Below, piece after piece: positions 1 to 8,882 of a DNA stretch of 49,548 bases. The stretch spans positions 1 to 49,548 of the forward strand of contig CAUJDI010000050.1 of NCBI GenBank assembly GCA_963169565.1, written 5' to 3'. Made by a program: the position numbers and the translations under genes. The notes beneath the pieces are model-generated. The model searched no databases and was not told where the DNA came from. It saw only the letters and a program-made list of their open reading frames with translations. The first letter of the stretch is position 1, and each line of letters opens with the position of its first letter. Source of the stretch: Bacillota bacterium (GTDB lineage Bacteria > Bacillota > Clostridia > Christensenellales > Aristaeellaceae).

Positions 1-761
1 TGGTGGACCGCACGGAGTTCGGCACCCCGGATATCCTGCGCGCGGCCCTGATGTCCGGCGAGGTCGACCTGGTGCTGGATTACACAGGTTCCGGCCAGTA
101 TTACCACCAGACGGAGTCCACCGACGCCTGGAGCGACCCGGTGGCGGGCTATGAACTCACCCGGGATCTGGACCGGGAGGTCAACGACCTCATCTGGCTC
201 ACCCCGGCCAACGCCAACAACACCGAAGGGCTGGCAGTCCGCCGGGCCTTCGCCCGGGAACACGGGCTGAAGACCGTTGCCGATCTGGCGGCCTACATCA
301 ACGCCGGGAAGCCGGTCAAGCTCATCGCGGCAGCTTCCTTCGCGGAGAACGTCAAGGGCCTGATCGGCTTTGAGGAGGCCTACGGCTTCCGGCTCCGGGC
401 TGACCAGCTGATCACCCTGGCCTCCGGCAACACCGCCGAGATGCTCAAGGCGCTGTATGAGCAGCGCGACGGCGTGAACGTTTCCCTGGTGTACGGGACG
501 GACGGCACGCTCAGCGAGATGGACCTGGTGGTGCTGGAAGACCCTGAAAGCATCCCGCCCGTCTACCTGCCCACCTCGGTGCTGAGGGGCGAACTGCACC
601 GGATGTACCCGCAGATTGAGGAGATCCTGAAGCCCCTTTTCCTTTCCCTGACGTTGGAGACCCTGCAGGGCCTCAATGCGCAGGCGGTGTTCGGCGAGAA
701 GGCGGCCAGGGACGTAGCCGCGGAGTACCTGAGGGAGATCGGCCTGCTGGTCGCGGAGTAA
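1..761 (+). CDS. Osmoprotectant (glycine betaine/choline-type) ABC transporter substrate-binding protein, 5' truncated
   Basis: This is the C-terminal part of an extracellular solute-binding protein of the OpuAC/OsmF (YehZ) type; the reading frame enters from the left edge, so the GTG at position 3 is not a true start. About 252 residues are visible. The family signature of a DLVLDYTG-like segment near the visible N-terminus, followed by repeated Tyr/Trp-rich loops and a late NVSLVYGTDG segment, fits type-F binding proteins for quaternary ammonium compounds. It would deliver ligand to the two permeases encoded directly downstream. The gap to the next start is 9 bp, so it is the first visible gene of a four-gene operon. 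Ligand identity is inferred from the family and the operon order; no aromatic-cage residues were assigned. Confidence 0.85.
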   Translation, partial: VDRTEFGTPDILRAALMSGEVDLVLDYTGSGQYYHQTESTDAWSDPVAGYELTRDLDREVNDLIWLTPANANNTEGLAVRRAFAREHGLKTVADLAAYINAGKPVKLIAAASFAENVKGLIGFEEAYGFRLRADQLITLASGNTAEMLKALYEQRDGVNVSLVYGTDGTLSEMDLVVLEDPESIPPVYLPTSVLRGELHRMYPQIEEILKPLFLSLTLETLQGLNAQAVFGEKAARDVAAEYLREIGLLVAE

Positions 762-770
762 CATCACAGA

Positions 771-1916
771 ATGAAGAGGGACAGCCGCGGCAAGACAGGC
801 GCGCTGGGCGCGGCGCTGTATGCCGCGGCCGTCCTTTTTCTGCCGTTCATCCGTTACCGTCCCAACCGCATCCTGACGGGCGAGGCCTACCGGCTGTCGG
901 ACCTTTCCGGCGGGCTGCCAGCCTTGATCATGCTGCTGATTCTTTCGGGCGCTTTCCTCATCCTGCTCATCAGGGGAAGCGCCCTGCGCGCGTTGTTCTC
1001 CCTGTCCGCTGCCTGCGCCCCGTTTTTTGTCCTTGCCTTGTGTTCCGGGCTTCCGGCATTCTCCGGCGAAACCGCACGGATCTCCATCGGCTCAGGCTTC
1101 TGGGCGGCGCTGGCGGCTTCCCTGGTGATGCTCTGGGACAGCGGCGCGGGAAAAGGAGTCCGGTGGCTGTACCTGGCTATCCTTGCCGCCGTGTCGGCAC
1201 TGCTGCTGACAGGCGGGTTTGATGCCCTCTCCCTGCTGAGGGAATATACTGCCCGGCGGGAGACGTTCTTCATCCAGTCCGGCCGGCACCTGGCGCTGGC
1301 CGCCACATCCACCGCGGCGGCTGCGGTTGCCGGCATCCCGCTGTCCTTCCTGCTGTTTTCAAGGAAGCGGATGAAGCGGCCTGTTTTCTTTCTGGTGAAC
1401 CTCGCTCAGACCATCCCGACCCTCTCCCTGCTGGGGCTGCTGATGGCCCCCCTGGCCTGGCTGGGCGAGAACAGCGCGCTGCTGAGAGGTTGGGGGGTCA
1501 GCGGCGTGGGTTTTTGGCCTGCATGGATCGCCTTGTTCCTGTACGCCGTTTTCCCGGTGCTCAACAATTCAATGGCGGGGCTCGCCATGGCTGACCCGAC
1601 GGTGGTGGAGACAGCCGCCTCGCTTGGGATGACAAGGCGGCAGGTGTTCCTGAAGGTACAGCTGCCCCTGGCTGTGCCACTCATCCTGGGCGGCATCCGC
1701 ACGGCCTTCACCCAGGGGATGGGCAACGCCATCCTGGCAGCGCTGATCGGCGGCGGGGGTCTTGGCAGCTTTATTTTCCTGGGACTGGCGCAGTCCGCGC
1801 CGGACCTGATCCTCCTTGGCACCATCCCGCTCATCGCGCTGACCATCCTGACGGACGCCCTGCTGGGCGGCGCTGTAAAACTGACTGAAAGGCGGTGGCG
1901 GCATGATCCGGGCTGA
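771..1916 (+). CDS. Osmoprotectant ABC transporter permease, long form (YehY-like)
   Basis: Integral membrane permease of 381 residues. The N-terminal half carries extra hydrophobic segments (about residues 13-30, 45-70, 78-98, 110-128, 135-150). The C-terminal half is the usual OpuCB-type transmembrane domain, with the EAA-like cytoplasmic loop (ETAASLGMTRRQVFLKVQLP) that contacts the ATPase. The length and two-part layout match YehY of E. coli (about 385 residues) rather than the 210-residue OpuBB/OpuCB proteins. It starts 9 bp after the binding-protein stop and overlaps the ATPase gene by 14 bp, indicating translational coupling. Transport of betaine-like solutes is inferred from the family. 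Confidence 0.87.
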   Translation: MKRDSRGKTGALGAALYAAAVLFLPFIRYRPNRILTGEAYRLSDLSGGLPALIMLLILSGAFLILLIRGSALRALFSLSAACAPFFVLALCSGLPAFSGETARISIGSGFWAALAASLVMLWDSGAGKGVRWLYLAILAAVSALLLTGGFDALSLLREYTARRETFFIQSGRHLALAATSTAAAAVAGIPLSFLLFSRKRMKRPVFFLVNLAQTIPTLSLLGLLMAPLAWLGENSALLRGWGVSGVGFWPAWIALFLYAVFPVLNNSMAGLAMADPTVVETAASLGMTRRQVFLKVQLPLAVPLILGGIRTAFTQGMGNAILAALIGGGGLGSFIFLGLAQSAPDLILLGTIPLIALTILTDALLGGAVKLTERRWRHDPG

Positions 1917-2856
1917 AGGTCTCACCAAATCCTACGGGGAGGGCATACCCGCCGTGCGCGGTGTGGACCTCGCCGTTCCCAGGGGGGAATTATGCGTACT
2001 GCTGGGGCCCTCCGGCTGCGGCAAGTCCACCCTGCTGCGCCTCATCAATGCCCTGACCCGCGCGGATTCCGGCACTGTGACGGTCAACGGGCGGGACGTC
2101 CGGAACACCCCGCCGGAGCTGCTGCGCCGCGGCATCGGTTACGTGGTGCAGAACGTCGGGCTGTTCCCCCATTATACGGTGCGCCGCAACATCGCCGTGG
2201 TGCCTGAACTGCTCAAGTGGAAAAAACCGGACATTGAAAAACGGGCAGCCTTCCTGATGGAACTCACCGGCCTGCCAAAGAATTACCTGGACAAATATCC
2301 TTTTGAGCTCTCCGGCGGAGAGGCGCAGCGGGTCGGCGTAGCGCGCGCGCTGGCGGCGGACCCGCCCATCCTGCTGATGGACGAGCCTTTCGGCTCCGTG
2401 GACCCCCTCAACCGTGAGCGCCTGCAGCGTTCCTTTCTGGAGATCCAAAAGACGCTGAAGAAAACCGTTCTGTTTGTGACCCATGACGTGTCCGAGGCCC
2501 TGATCATGGGGGACAGGATCCTGCTGATGCGGGAGGGACAGATCGTGCGCTCCGGCACGCCCCGGGAGATGGTGTTCGGCGAGGGCGACGCTTTCAGCAG
2601 GGAGTTCTTCGGCGCGGAGATGGCCCTCAAGCTGCTTTCGCGTTATCGGGCTCAGGAAGCCTGCGCGCGGGCAGGCGCGGAGGGGAAGCCCGGCTGTTCC
2701 ATCAGCGCTGATCTGCCCCTGTCGGACGCTTTCGCGATGATGTTGGTGAAGGGCTGTGACAGGCTGACACTCACACGGGACGGGGAGGACGCAGGCACTC
2801 TTGATTTTTACAGCCTTCTGCGTTTCTTCAGGGAGGGCGGACGAAATGATGGATAA
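1903..2856 (+). CDS. Osmoprotectant ABC transporter ATP-binding protein
   Basis: ABC ATPase of 317 residues that powers the importer. Visible motifs: Walker A GPSGCGKST (residues 35-43), Q-loop near Gln83, signature LSGGE (136-140), Walker B ILLMDE (156-161) and H-loop His194. The last 70 residues are a short, divergent extension where OpuCA-type proteins carry CBS domains. It is too short for a full CBS pair, so ionic-strength sensing by CBS modules looks reduced or absent. The gene overlaps the upstream permease by 14 bp and the downstream permease by 11 bp. Confidence 0.9.
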   Translation: MIRAEGLTKSYGEGIPAVRGVDLAVPRGELCVLLGPSGCGKSTLLRLINALTRADSGTVTVNGRDVRNTPPELLRRGIGYVVQNVGLFPHYTVRRNIAVVPELLKWKKPDIEKRAAFLMELTGLPKNYLDKYPFELSGGEAQRVGVARALAADPPILLMDEPFGSVDPLNRERLQRSFLEIQKTLKKTVLFVTHDVSEALIMGDRILLMREGQIVRSGTPREMVFGEGDAFSREFFGAEMALKLLSRYRAQEACARAGAEGKPGCSISADLPLSDAFAMMLVKGCDRLTLTRDGEDAGTLDFYSLLRFFREGGRNDG

Positions 2857-3583
2857 GCGGCGGCGCTGGCTGGTGGTGTGGCTATGGCTGATGCTGCTGA
2901 TTCTGGCTGTCTACCGCTTTGAGTGGCTGGAGGGCTTCCTGAAGCAGGCCTTCGGCAGCAAGCAGGTGTTCCGCCAGCGCGCGGCGCTGCCGGACTATAT
3001 GCTTCAGCACCTGGGTCTGGTGATGATGTCCACCGGCATTTCCGCCCTGTTGGGCCTCGCGCTGGGGCTGGCGGTGCGCTTCCGCTCCCTGAGCGAGTTT
3101 CGGGAACCCCTGCTGCGCGCGGCCACCTTTCTGCAAACCGTACCCTCCGCCGCGGTGCTGGCGCTGTGTGTGCCCCTGATGGGCTACGGACAGACCCCGG
3201 TGGTGATCGCCCTGGTGTTCTACGGTCTTCTGCCCATCCTGCGCAACACCATCCAGGGGCTGGACGCCGTGCCGGAGGACGTCAGCCTGTCAGCCGACGG
3301 GATGGGCATGACCCCTATCCAGCGCCTCCTGCGGGTGCAGATGCCCCTGGCGTGGCCCGCCATCCTGGCCGGCATCCGGACCTCCGTCATCATCAACATT
3401 TCTGCCGCCACCCTCGGCGCGACCGTGGGGGCCGGGGGGTTGGGCGTTCTGATCGTCAACGGCATCCGCAGCATGGACGTGACGATGATCATCAAAGGCG
3501 CTCTGCCTGTGTCACTGCTGGCGCTGCTGGCCAGCAGCCTGTTCACGCTCGCGGAGCAGGAGCGGTTCAGGAATGGGCAATGA
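2846..3583 (+). CDS. Osmoprotectant ABC transporter permease, short form (YehW-like)
   Basis: Second permease of the importer, 245 residues, with about six hydrophobic segments and an EAA-type loop (DGMGMTPIQRLLRVQMPLA). I chose the ATG at 2846, not the in-frame ATG at 2801. A GGAGGG ribosome-binding site lies at 2831-2836, and the earlier start would sit deep inside the ATPase gene. The order of SBP, long permease, ATPase and short permease matches osmF-yehY-yehX-yehW of E. coli. No clear rho-independent terminator follows the gene. Confidence 0.87.
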   Translation: MMDKRRRWLVVWLWLMLLILAVYRFEWLEGFLKQAFGSKQVFRQRAALPDYMLQHLGLVMMSTGISALLGLALGLAVRFRSLSEFREPLLRAATFLQTVPSAAVLALCVPLMGYGQTPVVIALVFYGLLPILRNTIQGLDAVPEDVSLSADGMGMTPIQRLLRVQMPLAWPAILAGIRTSVIINISAATLGATVGAGGLGVLIVNGIRSMDVTMIIKGALPVSLLALLASSLFTLAEQERFRNGQ

Positions 3584-3760
3584 CAGGCGCTTAGGCATCA
3601 TGGATAAGTATCGATGGGAGCACTTCAGGCTTCCCAATACTCATTTCTCCAGGTAATGCTGTCAGCTTCAGTTTACTTTATCGCCAATGGCTGCGTGAGT
3701 CATACTGTTGTGCAGATGTACGCGGTTTGTGATCTATAGAGTGTTTTGCAGGCCTTTCCG

Positions 3761-6700
3761 CTATGGCTGCTGTCCCTTTGGGGCAGCAGCCTTCGATTCG
3801 AAGCCTTTTCTTACCGCCTTGTCCCACCCGCCCGGTTTTTTCAGCATGTTAAGAAAACCACTGACGCGCCAGAAACTGATCAGCTGCCTGGGGCCGAAAT
3901 TCTCCAAAAGGGAATATAGGATCAAGACCAGGAGATCCTTCAGGACAAAACGACCCGCATCACTTTCTTCAATGGCAAGGGAGGATACGGAAATCAGCGC
4001 ACCCAAAAGGATCGTTGTCACAAACAGGAGCAAGGCAAGTTCCTGATTCATCATGCCAAAGAGCAAGGCGAGAAGCACCATCACGTATGCTTGTATTTCA
4101 AATAAAGGCCCCATCAATTCAAAGATAAAGTAGTATGGAACTGCAATCATGCCGATTTTCCCATAACGTGGATTGAACAGCATTTTTTTATGGAAAGACA
4201 GTATTTCAATTAAGCCGCGGTGCCATCTGTACCTCTGCTTTTTCAGTGACTTGAGATCCTCCGGCACTTCAGTCCAGCAATTCGCAGTGAAGGAGTAGCC
4301 GATTCTGAAACTCTGTTTGAGCTCTTTCATGAAGCGGCTGATTCTGACAACAAGTTCCATATCCTCACCAACGGTATCCTTGCTGTATCTTCCGCTGCTG
4401 GTAAGGTAGCCGCCGATATTGATGATGCGCTCTTTTCTGAAAAGGCCGAATGCGCCCGATATGATCAGCAGGCTGTTAAGAAACGCCCATCCCAGCCTCC
4501 CGGACATAAACGCACGTGTGTATTCAACCGTCTGGAATCTGGCAAGTGAGTTTTTGGGGATCCTTATGTCCTTGATCTGACCCTGTTCTATGGTACATCC
4601 GTTGATTGGAAAAATATTACCTCCCAGGGCGGGCGTTTCTATACCTGTGTCCAATGTCAGGGAGGCAAGTTTCAGCAATGCTTCATCCTCAAGGAGTGAA
4701 TCCGCGTCTATTCCGCAGAAGTATTCCTTATTTGCGATGTTGATCCTTGAATTGAGCGAGTCTGCTTTGCCTCCGTTTTCTTTATCCACCACGATCAGCT
4801 TGGGCATTTGCCGGTTGACATAGACGCCTCTGACCGGCTTTGTACTGAGCTTTGTCTCGACAATATAATCCACTCTGGTCAGGTCAAAATATCGCATCAG
4901 GACATCCAGCGTATTATCTTTTGAACCATCATTCACGATAATGAGCTCATAATCGGGATATTTCAGGTTGAGCAGGGAATTGGCGCTCTCAATGATGGTT
5001 TTCTCCTCGTTGTAAGCTGGCGCTATGATTGAAACGGAAGGCATGACCCCTTTTTTGAACAGCAAGGACATGTTTTTTGCCCGCCAGAGCCTGATTTGAT
5101 TCTTCGCGTTGATAAAGGACAGGGCCAGAAGGCCCAGATAAATGAGACTGATAGCCATGGAATAGAAGGCGATGAAGTAATTGAAGTCAAGGATTAAGAT
5201 CTTCAGCTGTTCAATAAAGGGAGTATCGCGAAGAATATCCCACCGCCTGAGGCAGTATATTGCCGGGAATAAAAGAACGCTGATAGCCAGCAGAACGCAT
5301 AAAGAGACCACCAGCTTCCTGTCCCTTTTCTGTTCCCTGGGGGCGGCCGGTTTCTCCGTATACGCAAAACCGCACTTTGCGGATATCCTTGGCTTGAGGT
5401 ACTTGGAGAAATTTGCTTCATGATCCGGCCGATCGCGTACCGCCGCCTTAACCAGGGCTACAAGCTCATTCTCAATATTGATGTCGTTGTTCTTGTTCAT
5501 GAAATCGATGACTTCGCTGTTTCGCCCTGAGACAAGTATCTCCAGGATGATCTGCCGGGCATCTTCCTTTGATTTTGTGGACAGCTTCATGATATAGTAC
5601 TCGATTTTTCCCGAAAGGACAGATGCCAGTCCCTGCCTGACTTCCGTGTCATCTGTGCCAGTAAACGCCTGCGCAACCAAATTGATATACCCAGGGTAGT
5701 TTTCGATGATCCTTGAGATAGCATATACAGCACTTCTTGCGGTTTCCCCGTTTTTCAGAAACTCAGTCAACCGAGTGATCATATGTGGTGAGCCTTTGGC
5801 AGAAAGGGATCTTACTGCGATGTTTTTAATCTGAATATCATCAGAATCAAGATATTCATCGCTATCCAGCTCTTTTGGGAAATAGGAGGCAAGCACTTCA
5901 CATGCCTTGATCACCAGTTTCCTATAGTTCCTCTCAATGTCAATGCTGACTGGAATCTGTTTGTATCGTTTGCATAAATCCGAGTCATCGACCCTGCCTT
6001 TGTAATCGCATAGGATAATCCCGTCGGGCAGCCTCGAGCTGTTGATGCATTTGGCACAGGCGTCATCCTTGAAACGTCCGTATAATTCATAAATTTCTTC
6101 CGTATCGGCTTTCCTGTTCCTGACCAGATTCAAAAGGTATGCTTTCGATTGTTCGGAGAAGTATCTGGAAGCAAATTCCACGATCAGTTCCTTCATTTCA
6201 ATCGCCTTGCTGTCAATGATTTCAGGCAGGTATGAATCAAAAGCCTTTCCGAAACCGGCCAGCATGACGTTGACCTTTTCCCTGTAGAAATGGTTTGAGT
6301 ACATCAGAGATTCCACAAGCACCGGGATGGAATCCTTGCTGCCTATATCCGCAAGAGCATTGGCAATATAGAGCCGGACAACGTTGTCACGCTCTGAGGA
6401 CAATGAATTTTCCAGGTACAAACTGGCCCTTTGAGTGCCAATCAGGCCCAGGGATGCAGCGGACTCAATTCTCCTGATTCTGGAAAATGAACGCAGGTGT
6501 TCAATATGGTAATCCTCCGCCCGGTCTATATCCAGGTTCTTTTCAAGGCGTTCACGTGTGCGCGTATCCAGATGGACGGATTGCTTTAGCTGCAGGTAAC
6601 TTGATGTGACGGATCTGCGCCCGGTTCTCCTTTCTTCGATCAGATCAGAGTGAAGCACATCATGGTTCCGATTCATTCGCTGCCTGTGCTTTTGCCGCTT

Positions 6701-6796
6701 ATTCAGCCGGTTGATCAACAGAACGCAAATGACAAGACAAATCAAAGAAAGCAATATCAAAGCAATGATCTGCAGGATCCCCATGCTGATATTCAT
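3761..6796 (-). CDS. HEAT-repeat/family 2 glycosyltransferase membrane fusion protein (polysaccharide synthase-like)
   Basis: A 1011-residue protein with an unusual architecture. An N-terminal membrane helix (about 7-29) and a basic linker lead to a long helical region with HEAT-type repeats (about 90-470). Next come two membrane segments (about 495-515 and 535-565), a processive GT2 domain (about 585-860) and C-terminal membrane helices (about 880-970). GT2 motifs visible are VNDGS (621-625), DADS (697-700), the acceptor-site GED (810-812) and QRYRW (854-858). These resemble PgaC/IcaA, NodC and BcsA-type beta-glycan synthases that polymerise and export in one step. The product, possibly poly-GlcNAc or another beta-glycan, is inference. 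Its start overlaps the upstream MBL/REC gene by 4 bp (ATGA). Base composition is visibly A+T-richer than the flanks. Confidence 0.88.
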   Translation of the reverse strand: MNISMGILQIIALILLSLICLVICVLLINRLNKRQKHRQRMNRNHDVLHSDLIEERRTGRRSVTSSYLQLKQSVHLDTRTRERLEKNLDIDRAEDYHIEHLRSFSRIRRIESAASLGLIGTQRASLYLENSLSSERDNVVRLYIANALADIGSKDSIPVLVESLMYSNHFYREKVNVMLAGFGKAFDSYLPEIIDSKAIEMKELIVEFASRYFSEQSKAYLLNLVRNRKADTEEIYELYGRFKDDACAKCINSSRLPDGIILCDYKGRVDDSDLCKRYKQIPVSIDIERNYRKLVIKACEVLASYFPKELDSDEYLDSDDIQIKNIAVRSLSAKGSPHMITRLTEFLKNGETARSAVYAISRIIENYPGYINLVAQAFTGTDDTEVRQGLASVLSGKIEYYIMKLSTKSKEDARQIILEILVSGRNSEVIDFMNKNNDINIENELVALVKAAVRDRPDHEANFSKYLKPRISAKCGFAYTEKPAAPREQKRDRKLVVSLCVLLAISVLLFPAIYCLRRWDILRDTPFIEQLKILILDFNYFIAFYSMAISLIYLGLLALSFINAKNQIRLWRAKNMSLLFKKGVMPSVSIIAPAYNEEKTIIESANSLLNLKYPDYELIIVNDGSKDNTLDVLMRYFDLTRVDYIVETKLSTKPVRGVYVNRQMPKLIVVDKENGGKADSLNSRINIANKEYFCGIDADSLLEDEALLKLASLTLDTGIETPALGGNIFPINGCTIEQGQIKDIRIPKNSLARFQTVEYTRAFMSGRLGWAFLNSLLIISGAFGLFRKERIINIGGYLTSSGRYSKDTVGEDMELVVRISRFMKELKQSFRIGYSFTANCWTEVPEDLKSLKKQRYRWHRGLIEILSFHKKMLFNPRYGKIGMIAVPYYFIFELMGPLFEIQAYVMVLLALLFGMMNQELALLLFVTTILLGALISVSSLAIEESDAGRFVLKDLLVLILYSLLENFGPRQLISFWRVSGFLNMLKKPGGWDKAVRKGFESKAAAPKGQQP

Positions 6797-8817
6797 ATCA
6801 TCGCGCTTTCCTTGAGCTTGTTTCTTACAGCGCCGATAAGCTCTGACAGCATAAATGGCTTTTTAAAGTATTGCTCAACTCCCAAATCAATGGCTCTCTG
6901 AACAGAAGCCTCATCTTTGAGATAGGAAACGATGAAGAAGGGGATACTTTTGGTGTCCGACTGTGACAGCAACCTTTCATAGAAAAGAAAGCCATCCGTT
7001 TTTGGAAGCATGATTTCCGATATGATAAGGCTTGGCTTGATTTCTTTCGCGATGTCTATGGCCGTTTCACCATCACCTGCTGTCAGCACATCGAAATTGA
7101 GATTTTCCAGAAAGGTCTTCAGTACGTCAATGTTCACTGCATCTGTGTCGACCAGCAGGATTTTCACTGCCTTGTCATGATAGGTGCCGACAGGCGAATT
7201 TGAGCATACCATATCCATTCCGCTGCTGACAGCCAGCCTGACACGTGTATTTGCCATTGTGTAAAACGCAGTGTCAGGATTGCTCAGATACTTTATGTCC
7301 TCACGCAATTCATCCAAACAGACGACTCCGATAGACGCGGTGATTTTTCTCAGGAATTTCTCCGATACTGCGATGGCATTCCTGATTTTCTCTGAATAGG
7401 CCAATGCTTTGCTCCTATCAGTATTTGGGATATAGCAGGCGAACAAGGAATCCGGCAGTTTGAAGAAAATCTCATTGCCTTCCCTTACACTTTCCAGAAT
7501 ATAGACAATATTCCTCAGCAGCTCATCCGTTTCCCTATCACCGTAGGATATCAGAAAATCCGTATAATCATCCACGCTGATCATCAAAAGGGCCGGATTC
7601 TGTTCCGAATTCTCTTCGATTACGCCATTGATCTCGCTGGACAGGTAATTCATAAAGAAGTTTTGATTATAGAGGCCTGTGACAGGACATCTGGTCAGTT
7701 GATATTCCGCCTCGTTCAGGCTGTTCGCCAACCTTTCATTGCTGCTTTTCAGCAATAAATTCTCTTTGGTCAGATTCTCAGCCCTTTCTTCCGCATTCAT
7801 CAATGAGGATTCAAATACCTTCGGGAGCGGAATATCATACTCCTTGGCAAGAGTCTGAACAAACGGCTCAATCACCAGCAGCCAGGATATGCCTTTGATC
7901 AGCAAAGCCTTCTGGAAGATGAGGTTCCACAGTTCTTCACCCGTGTAGTTATAGTCGGTCACATTGAGCTCATCATCCAAAGTCAGATTCATGCCATCGA
8001 CGAGCTGAATGGTCTCTTCCTTGCTGAAAATGGACGAATACCTTTTCAGCACCAAACTGGACAGATACATATATCCGCCGGATTTGGCAAGATCGCTCCT
8101 GATTGGCTTCAGGAATGATCCGCATTCCAGTTCCCTTAATGCCCTGATATATTTCCTGACGTCCTGACATATAATTGAGCCGTGCTGAGGCGCTATCATG
8201 GAAATGTCGAGATTGAGAAGGGATTCCATGACGGGGCGTATGATATCATTTGAGGGCATGTAATGCTCGTGGAAGACTTTCATTTTCTCAAGATATCCGT
8301 CCCCTGCATAAAGGCTCCACTCATAGGAAAACGCCCCGAAGAGATCACTTGAGAAAAGGATATTGGACACATGGTCATAGGTTGTGATCGCTCCTGCGAA
8401 ATGCAGATAGGGCGTCTGGATGAAGCTCAGTCTTCTTCCGGATTTCAGTGTCAGCTGAAACTCATGGTCATTCACAAGGTAATACGCTGACTTTATTCCG
8501 TAGTATTTGACCAGTGTCTGTGTTCTCCAATGAGTAATGATATTGAATTTCAGGCCTTTTTGCTCAAACAAGGGGACACTTGAACAGAAATCCGGATCCT
8601 GATGATGGAGGATCACATATTTTACTTTCTCTATCGGAACGATGCTGCGAATATTGTCATATACGTATTCGAAATCCAGGACAGAACCGGGATCTATCAG
8701 AACGGCTTCCTCCTCTTCCACAATCAGATAAGGATTGCAGTGAAGTCCTCCGTCCTGGTCGTTCCCGCCTACCCAATAAGTGTTTTCAGCAATTTTCACA
8801 GTTTTTGGTTTATTCAT
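6793..8817 (-). CDS. Metallo-beta-lactamase-fold (flavodiiron/ODP-like) - degenerate GGDEF - REC-like fusion protein
   Basis: 674 residues. Residues 1-230 are an FDP/ODP-type metallo-beta-lactamase domain with ligand candidates His72, Asp74, Asp76, His139, Asp158 and His212. The position normally holding the sixth His in HxExDH is Phe77. A helical linker (about 340-372) leads to a GGDEF-like domain (375-535). Its PVTGLYN entry motif survives, but the GG(D/E)EF site reads LPDSLF. Residues 551-670 are a receiver domain with Asp557/Asp559 and Lys653, but the phospho-acceptor position is Glu601 instead of Asp. The start is the ATG at 8815-8817, preceded by GGAG; longer upstream frames lack a ribosome-binding site. 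It is the first gene of an operon with the GT2 gene, overlapping it by 4 bp. It probably senses O2, NO or redox state and controls glycan synthesis (inference). Confidence 0.85.
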   Translation of the reverse strand: MNKPKTVKIAENTYWVGGNDQDGGLHCNPYLIVEEEEAVLIDPGSVLDFEYVYDNIRSIVPIEKVKYVILHHQDPDFCSSVPLFEQKGLKFNIITHWRTQTLVKYYGIKSAYYLVNDHEFQLTLKSGRRLSFIQTPYLHFAGAITTYDHVSNILFSSDLFGAFSYEWSLYAGDGYLEKMKVFHEHYMPSNDIIRPVMESLLNLDISMIAPQHGSIICQDVRKYIRALRELECGSFLKPIRSDLAKSGGYMYLSSLVLKRYSSIFSKEETIQLVDGMNLTLDDELNVTDYNYTGEELWNLIFQKALLIKGISWLLVIEPFVQTLAKEYDIPLPKVFESSLMNAEERAENLTKENLLLKSSNERLANSLNEAEYQLTRCPVTGLYNQNFFMNYLSSEINGVIEENSEQNPALLMISVDDYTDFLISYGDRETDELLRNIVYILESVREGNEIFFKLPDSLFACYIPNTDRSKALAYSEKIRNAIAVSEKFLRKITASIGVVCLDELREDIKYLSNPDTAFYTMANTRVRLAVSSGMDMVCSNSPVGTYHDKAVKILLVDTDAVNIDVLKTFLENLNFDVLTAGDGETAIDIAKEIKPSLIISEIMLPKTDGFLFYERLLSQSDTKSIPFFIVSYLKDEASVQRAIDLGVEQYFKKPFMLSELIGAVRNKLKESAMI

Positions 8818-8853
8818 AAACCACGCTCCATCTATTCCTGTTTCCCCATAGTC

Positions 8854-8882
8854 ATTATGACACAAATACCATGAGATAGAAA
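8854..8882 (-). promoter_or_regulatory. Putative promoter of the MBL/GGDEF/REC-GT2 operon
   Basis: On the minus strand there is TTTCTA (complement of 8877-8882), a 17-bp spacer and CATAAT (complement of 8854-8859), placed 36 bp upstream of the start codon. The -35 match is weak, so an activator or an alternative start site remains possible. Confidence 0.4.

Noticed and set aside
3765-3791. GGCTGCTG/CAGCAGCC hairpin at the end of the GT2 gene as a terminator
   Set aside because: The stem is inside the final codons and no T-run follows on the minus strand, so I do not call a terminator.
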